Source of the DNA: Thermodesulfovibrionales bacterium
Lineage (GTDB): Bacteria > Nitrospirota > Thermodesulfovibrionia > Thermodesulfovibrionales > SM23-35
Length of the DNA stretch: 8,331 bases
Assembly: GCA_022865525.1 (NCBI GenBank)
Contig: JALHSV010000392.1
Location: forward strand, 1-8,331
Direction of reading: 5' to 3'
Shown here: one piece after another, positions 5,867 to 8,331 of the stretch
Position numbering within the stretch: the stretch's first letter is position 1
How the letters are laid out: each line of letters opens with the position of its first letter
The notes under the pieces: model-generated
Told to the model about the DNA's origin: nothing
The model's input: the letters and a program-made list of their open reading frames with translations, nothing else
Database searches by the model: none
Program-made: the position numbers and the translations under genes

Positions 5867-7351
5867 TCAGGTTTTTGGCTCTTTCATTCCAAGAAAAGCA
5901 CGAAACATAGGATGTATGTGAAAGCGCGGAATTGCAGCAAGATTAAGGGAAGAAATTTGATGAATTCCAAGATATTCGCTTCCACTTCGTCTTCGCGCTT
6001 TTAGTCCTCCAACAGCTAGGGCCCGCAGGAAGCCGACCTGCCAGAGAACCATAATTAACTTGTCTTGGTCAAAAGACTCACACCACCCCATTGCATCCGC
6101 ATCAATAGGAATCTCGCCTAAAAGAATTTTTATTAAATGGTCGATTAGTTGATCACGTTCCATTGAATAGGTCATTCCTCTAAAAGTTTCCAAAATGCTC
6201 TGGAGTCCCGGATACTGAAATCGATATTCAGATGCAATATCTTTTAACCGAGATTCAGAATACCCATGTTCAGCTTCAGCAATCTGATGATAATTAAAAG
6301 GAGAGAAATCTTTAACTTCTGACTTTCTCACTTTATCAGAAATATCATTACAAAATTGAATTATTTCACGAGGTCGATATAAGGTTCGATCTACAACATA
6401 GTTAAAAGAATTTGTTCTACGATAATCAAGGGTTTCTGAAAAAATAACATTCCAACGATTTCCGAATGAAACTTTTTCAAGTTCAGGTACCTTTCTTGCA
6501 ATCCGTCGACCAATAAGTTCGAGCAATCCAAGCTCATCCCATTCGATATATTCAATAATATCCCTAACCTTTTGGGCATCATCATAAAGAGCTGGAATAT
6601 TGTCATAGAGCTCCTTTCGAAGCGATACATAAATACTCATATTCGTTTCTGTAGCATTGATCGATGTAGCTGCATGGAAAAGTCCTGAAACAAATGCAAT
6701 TGCATCTTCAGAAGCATCCCACCCTTTATCCAACTCATCAACTAAAACAATCACACGTTTTGCTCTACAAACGTCACGAATATCTGCAAGAAACGGTTCT
6801 AAATCTTCCAGCGTATATAAGCGTTTTAGTTTACGAACTCTTATATCAGTTTCATAACCATCAACTTTTACTTTAAGAAGTTCGAGCCGTTTCATGAACG
6901 AAACCATCATCCCAATTGGGTTTGTTTCTGTTCCTTCATAGTTATCTCTAAGATATGCATAGAGTCGAGCTTCCGCTCCTTTTTTAAAACGACACCCCTG
7001 ATTAATAAGATGTTTCATAACAGTAATATAAATAAGATGTTTCCACGCAGCAGCATATGCCCCATGTTTTTGCCAAGATCCTTGCGCCTCTGAACGTAAA
7101 ACTTGTGCAAGAAGTTCATACGCATAATCTTCTGGTGCAAGTTGTATTACAACAGTTCCTTTTCGACGCTCATTCTCAGCAAGTTGCTTAAACAAAGCAC
7201 TTTTTCCACTTCCACGGTTCCCCAGAATGATTGTCTTCTCGCGTTTTTCAAGTCGTTTATATGTTTCTGAAAAGACAAAACATGCATGCAAATCAGGATC
7301 ACGTTCTGCTGCTGGAAAACCAAAAGTTAATGTGTTTAAATCAATCTTCAT
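5867..7351 (-). CDS. P-loop ATPase, Sll1717-like family
   Basis: This encodes 494 residues and looks complete. The start FGFPAAERD (10-18), followed by FVFSETYKRLEKREKTIILG, resembles the opening of the Sll1717-type P-loop ATPases, which place the nucleotide site close to the N-terminus. Walker A is GNRGSGKS (44-51) followed by ALFKQL. Walker B is RVIVLVDELDKGWD (199-212) with Asp205 and Glu206. IYVSLRKELYD (240-250) offers a sensor-1-like strand and arginine, and RTLYRPREIIQFCND (322-336) resembles a sensor-2/lid segment. Helical and winged-helix-like sequence fills the C-terminus. No membrane segments or enzymatic effector domain are seen, so it is likely cytoplasmic. The molecular role of this family is not established; members often occur in accessory and defence-rich DNA. 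AAAGGAG at 7357-7363, 5 nt upstream, supports the start. It is the first gene of a likely operon with the two-TM protein and carries leader copy B upstream. Confidence 0.85.
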   Translation of the reverse strand: MKIDLNTLTFGFPAAERDPDLHACFVFSETYKRLEKREKTIILGNRGSGKSALFKQLAENERRKGTVVIQLAPEDYAYELLAQVLRSEAQGSWQKHGAYAAAWKHLIYITVMKHLINQGCRFKKGAEARLYAYLRDNYEGTETNPIGMMVSFMKRLELLKVKVDGYETDIRVRKLKRLYTLEDLEPFLADIRDVCRAKRVIVLVDELDKGWDASEDAIAFVSGLFHAATSINATETNMSIYVSLRKELYDNIPALYDDAQKVRDIIEYIEWDELGLLELIGRRIARKVPELEKVSFGNRWNVIFSETLDYRRTNSFNYVVDRTLYRPREIIQFCNDISDKVRKSEVKDFSPFNYHQIAEAEHGYSESRLKDIASEYRFQYPGLQSILETFRGMTYSMERDQLIDHLIKILLGEIPIDADAMGWCESFDQDKLIMVLWQVGFLRALAVGGLKARRRSGSEYLGIHQISSLNLAAIPRFHIHPMFRAFLGMKEPKT

Positions 7352-7485
7352 GAGGGCTCCTTTAAATTCACATTTTTTTGATTCAAAAAATTAAAAATTA
7401 TTACCCAAGCTCCCGCCGTTAACCTTTGTGAGCTTTTTCAGGGGAGGGTGGATATTTTCAGCTTTCATGCGGCGAATAAAAGAAA

Positions 7486-7514
7486 AGTATAGGTGCTAAA
7501 AAAAAAACAAGCAA
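7486..7514 (-). promoter_or_regulatory. Candidate sigma70 promoter of the P-loop ATPase operon
   Basis: TTGCTT (7514-7509), then 17 bp that include ten T residues in a row, then TATACT (7491-7486). This is the counterpart of 4635-4662. The predicted start is near 7479, giving a transcript leader of about 128 nt. The same -10 at the same place in two diverged copies is the main support. Confidence 0.55.
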
Positions 7515-7523
7515 TAGGGAAAA

Positions 7524-7563
7524 ATGTAACATTTGGGATCTCGAATTACAGCGGCTGGGGATC
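7524..7563. promoter_or_regulatory. Candidate operator dyads upstream of the ATPase promoter
   Basis: ATGTAACAT (7524-7532), and GATCTC (7537-7542) with GGGATC (7558-7563) at 15-bp spacing, match those in copy A in position and spacing. The stretch 7511-7567 is the best conserved part of the leader. Confidence 0.4.
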
Positions 7564-7608
7564 AGTGAAAGTGTCAGTGACAGTGTCAGCAGGAAAAAGC
7601 TCTATCGG

Positions 7609-7657
7609 CATGTAGGGGAGGGTTTTTGACCCCTTTGGGGTGCAACCCTCCCGCATG
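7609..7657. repeat. Strong nested hairpin at the distal end of leader copy B
   Basis: CATG-ta-GGGGAGGGTT at the left pairs with AACCCTCCCGCATG at the right except for a two-base bulge and one mismatch. Inside, ACCCC-TTT-GGGGT forms a second perfect stem. It could be a cruciform, a transcription terminator, or the tip of a GTAGGGG-type palindromic repeat, several of which follow at once. Confidence 0.7.
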
Positions 7658-7670
7658 ATCGCAAATTTCC

Positions 7671-7695
7671 GTAGGGGCGACCCGGTGGGTCGCCC
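7671..7695. repeat. GTAGGGGCGACC-family hairpin, 9-bp perfect stem
   Basis: GGGCGACCC (7675-7683) and GGGTCGCCC (7687-7695) pair perfectly around a GGT loop. GTAG precedes it and TGTTTATTTT follows, so on the plus strand it also has the shape of a rho-independent terminator. Since the same motif recurs at 7811 and 7967, a dispersed palindromic repeat is the better reading. Confidence 0.75.
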
Positions 7696-7811
7696 TGTTT
7701 ATTTTCCAATCACCAAATGACCCAAACAAAGAAAGCGAACACTCGTTGACGGGTAGACGAGTAGATGGGTTGAAGGGGCAGAGGCAACGACAGCGAATAA
7801 TTTTCACGTAG

Positions 7812-7886
7812 GGGCGACCGCCCCCTGCGAGGATGGACAAATCAGATCCGCCAAGGTCGGCGGATGATTTGTGCGACCGGTCGCCC
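7812..7886. repeat. Nested palindromic element, GTAGGGGCGACC family
   Basis: Outer arms GGGCGACCG (7812-7820) and CGGTCGCCC (7878-7886) are perfect. Inside, ACAAATCA-ga-TCCGCC (7837-7852) pairs with GGCGGATGATTTGT (7859-7872), a 14-bp stem with a two-base bulge and a six-base loop. The right outer arm also forms a 12-bp palindrome, GCGACCGGTCGC (7873-7884). The two-tier structure suggests one repeat inserted in, or evolved within, another. Confidence 0.75.
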
Positions 7887-7895
7887 ATTTGGTAG

Positions 7896-7915
7896 GGAAC
7901 GCAAATTTGCGTTCC
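7896..7915. repeat. 20-bp perfect palindrome
   Basis: GGAACGCAAATTTGCGTTCC reads identically on both strands. It has no spacer, so it suits a dimeric protein-binding site or cruciform rather than an RNA hairpin. It lies 10 bp beyond the nested element at 7812-7886. Part of it (GCAAATTT) also appears at 7661-7668, just before the hairpin at 7671. Confidence 0.7.
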
Positions 7916-7966
7916 TTTCAGAAGAAAATCTTTAATGTCTTCGTTTTGCTCATTGGAATTTAGGAA

Positions 7967-8009
7967 GGGCGACCATCCGCCCAGCGAAGCGCCGGCGGAC
8001 CACCCCTAC
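7967..8009. repeat. Degenerate GTAGGGG-family palindrome, inverted copy
   Basis: It begins GGGCGACCATCCGCC and ends GGCGGACCACCCCTAC. TCCGCC (7976-7981) and GGCGGA (7994-7999) pair, and the terminal CCCCTAC is the reverse complement of the GTAGGGG that opens the other copies. Pairing outside the core is imperfect. Confidence 0.6.
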
Positions 8010-8131
8010 AGATCCTTCGCCTTATTGAAAACATCGAACCTCAAACTTCGTCTTTTCCCCTGTTACCTTTTTTGCTTTTCCACGTCTAAACGGGTGATGG
8101 CAAAATTAATAAAAAACCGAAGAGGCTGAAA

Positions 8132-8331
8132 ATGAAAAGAATTATCTTTATGATCATGATGGCAATAATAGGAATCATGTCAATGTTTGCCGCGGACAAG
8201 CGGGTCTATTTGAGCAAACATATCAACCCCCACGCGCCGCTGATCGACGGCAAAACCGACGACCCCTGCTGGGACAAGGTGGAGTGGGGCGGTCAATTCG
8301 TGCAGAGCGACCCGCGCTGCGGCGAAGCGCC
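8132..8331 (+). CDS. Exported protein with CBM9-like / DUF5916-type N-terminus (partial)
   Basis: The first 66 residues are visible and the frame is open at the window edge. Residues 1-20 form a hydrophobic signal peptide after MKRI, with a likely cut at SMFA-AD, so the product is exported. The mature part contains PLIDGKTDDPCWDKVEWGG (36-54) and FVQSDP (56-61). This matches the opening of the carbohydrate-binding family 9-like beta-sandwich at the N-terminus of many DUF5916 proteins (pattern I-D-G-x-x-D-D-P-x-W, then F-x-Q-x-x-P). In those proteins a beta-barrel-like domain usually follows; here it would lie outside the window. Function is unknown, with an outer-membrane or carbohydrate-related role inferred. 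AGAGG at 8121-8125, 6 nt before the ATG, supports the start. This gene is GC-rich like the creatininase gene and convergent in style with the flanking chromosome, not with the island. Confidence 0.8.
   Translation, partial: MKRIIFMIMMAIIGIMSMFAADKRVYLSKHINPHAPLIDGKTDDPCWDKVEWGGQFVQSDPRCGEA

Larger units (their letters stand above)
7407..7650 (-). repeat. Leader repeat copy B, upstream of the P-loop ATPase gene
   Basis: About 244 bp aligning with 4564-4791 in direct orientation, ending 56 bp before the ATPase ATG. Compared with copy A it has a few extra bases between AAGCTCCCGCC and the next AGCTT, and a longer GTGTCAGTGACAGTGTCAG stretch (7571-7589). Near the gene, AAGCTC and GAGCTT can form a stem in the predicted transcript leader. 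The distance between the copies is about 2.84 kb and spans the whole ATPase/membrane-protein unit. Confidence 0.85.
7651..8131. other. Repeat-rich intergenic region without a credible gene
   Basis: Nearly 480 bp separate leader copy B from the plus-strand gene at 8132. Open frames here (7586-7888 minus, 7935-8129 plus) translate palindromic repeats and have no ribosome sites or recognisable motifs. The content is palindromes of the GTAGGGGCGACC kind, entered separately, plus a short degenerate 8-bp tandem (ACGGGTAG, ACGAGTAG, ATGGGTTG at 7749-7772). No convincing promoter for the gene at 8132 was found. Confidence 0.7.

Noticed and set aside
4564..7650. CRISPR array suggested by repeated sequence in a defence-like region
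   Set aside because: There are only two long copies 2.8 kb apart and no short regular repeat-spacer units.
7586..7888. 100-codon minus-strand open frame upstream of leader copy B
   Set aside because: It translates the GTAGGGG palindromes and leader repeat, has no ribosome site, and its residues are of the kind produced by GC-rich repeats.
7935..8129. 64-codon plus-strand open frame before the gene at 8132
   Set aside because: It runs through the degenerate palindrome at 7967-8009, has no domain or signal sequence, and lacks a ribosome site.

Overview
The window looks like part of a chromosome from an uncultivated Gram-negative-type bacterium. Exported proteins, a carbohydrate-binding-family-9/DUF5916-like protein, an exported creatininase-family protein and many REP-like palindromes between genes fit lineages such as Aminicenantia/Acidobacteriota or the Calditrichota/KSB1/FCB region. 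That placement is a weak guess, because the window holds no rRNA or other phylogenetic marker.

Layout. Positions 1-1219 (minus strand) carry the start of a nitroreductase-family flavoprotein (it runs out of the window) and, upstream of it, a complete exported creatininase-family hydrolase. Positions 1253-1334 are a long inverted repeat. Positions 1542-7351 are a visibly AT-richer block with three genes, all on the minus strand: a 983-residue NACHT NTPase with one N-terminal and about six C-terminal membrane segments (1542-4493); a 233-residue protein with two membrane segments and a predicted extracytoplasmic beta-rich domain (5059-5760); and a 494-residue P-loop ATPase resembling the Sll1717 family (5867-7351). 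Positions 7651-8131 contain no credible gene and are packed with palindromic repeats. A plus-strand gene for an exported carbohydrate-binding-like protein begins at 8132 and runs off the end.

Main observation. The NACHT gene and the P-loop ATPase gene are each preceded by a copy of the same leader of about 230-245 bp (4564-4791 and 7407-7650). The copies lie in the same orientation, 56-70 bp from the two start codons. Two blocks inside are about 93% identical. Each copy holds a matching sigma70-like promoter (TTGCYT, 16-17 bp, TATACT) pointing into its gene, two conserved dyads near that promoter, and a hairpin at the far end. This suggests two transcription units under one type of control: leader-ATPase-membrane protein, and leader-NACHT. 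NACHT proteins are known as bacterial anti-phage STAND NTPases, so a membrane-acting defence island is the most interesting reading. Function is inferred from domains and context only.

The island is bordered and interrupted by at least three families of REP-like repeats. One repeat fragment supplies the stop codon of the two-membrane-segment protein.
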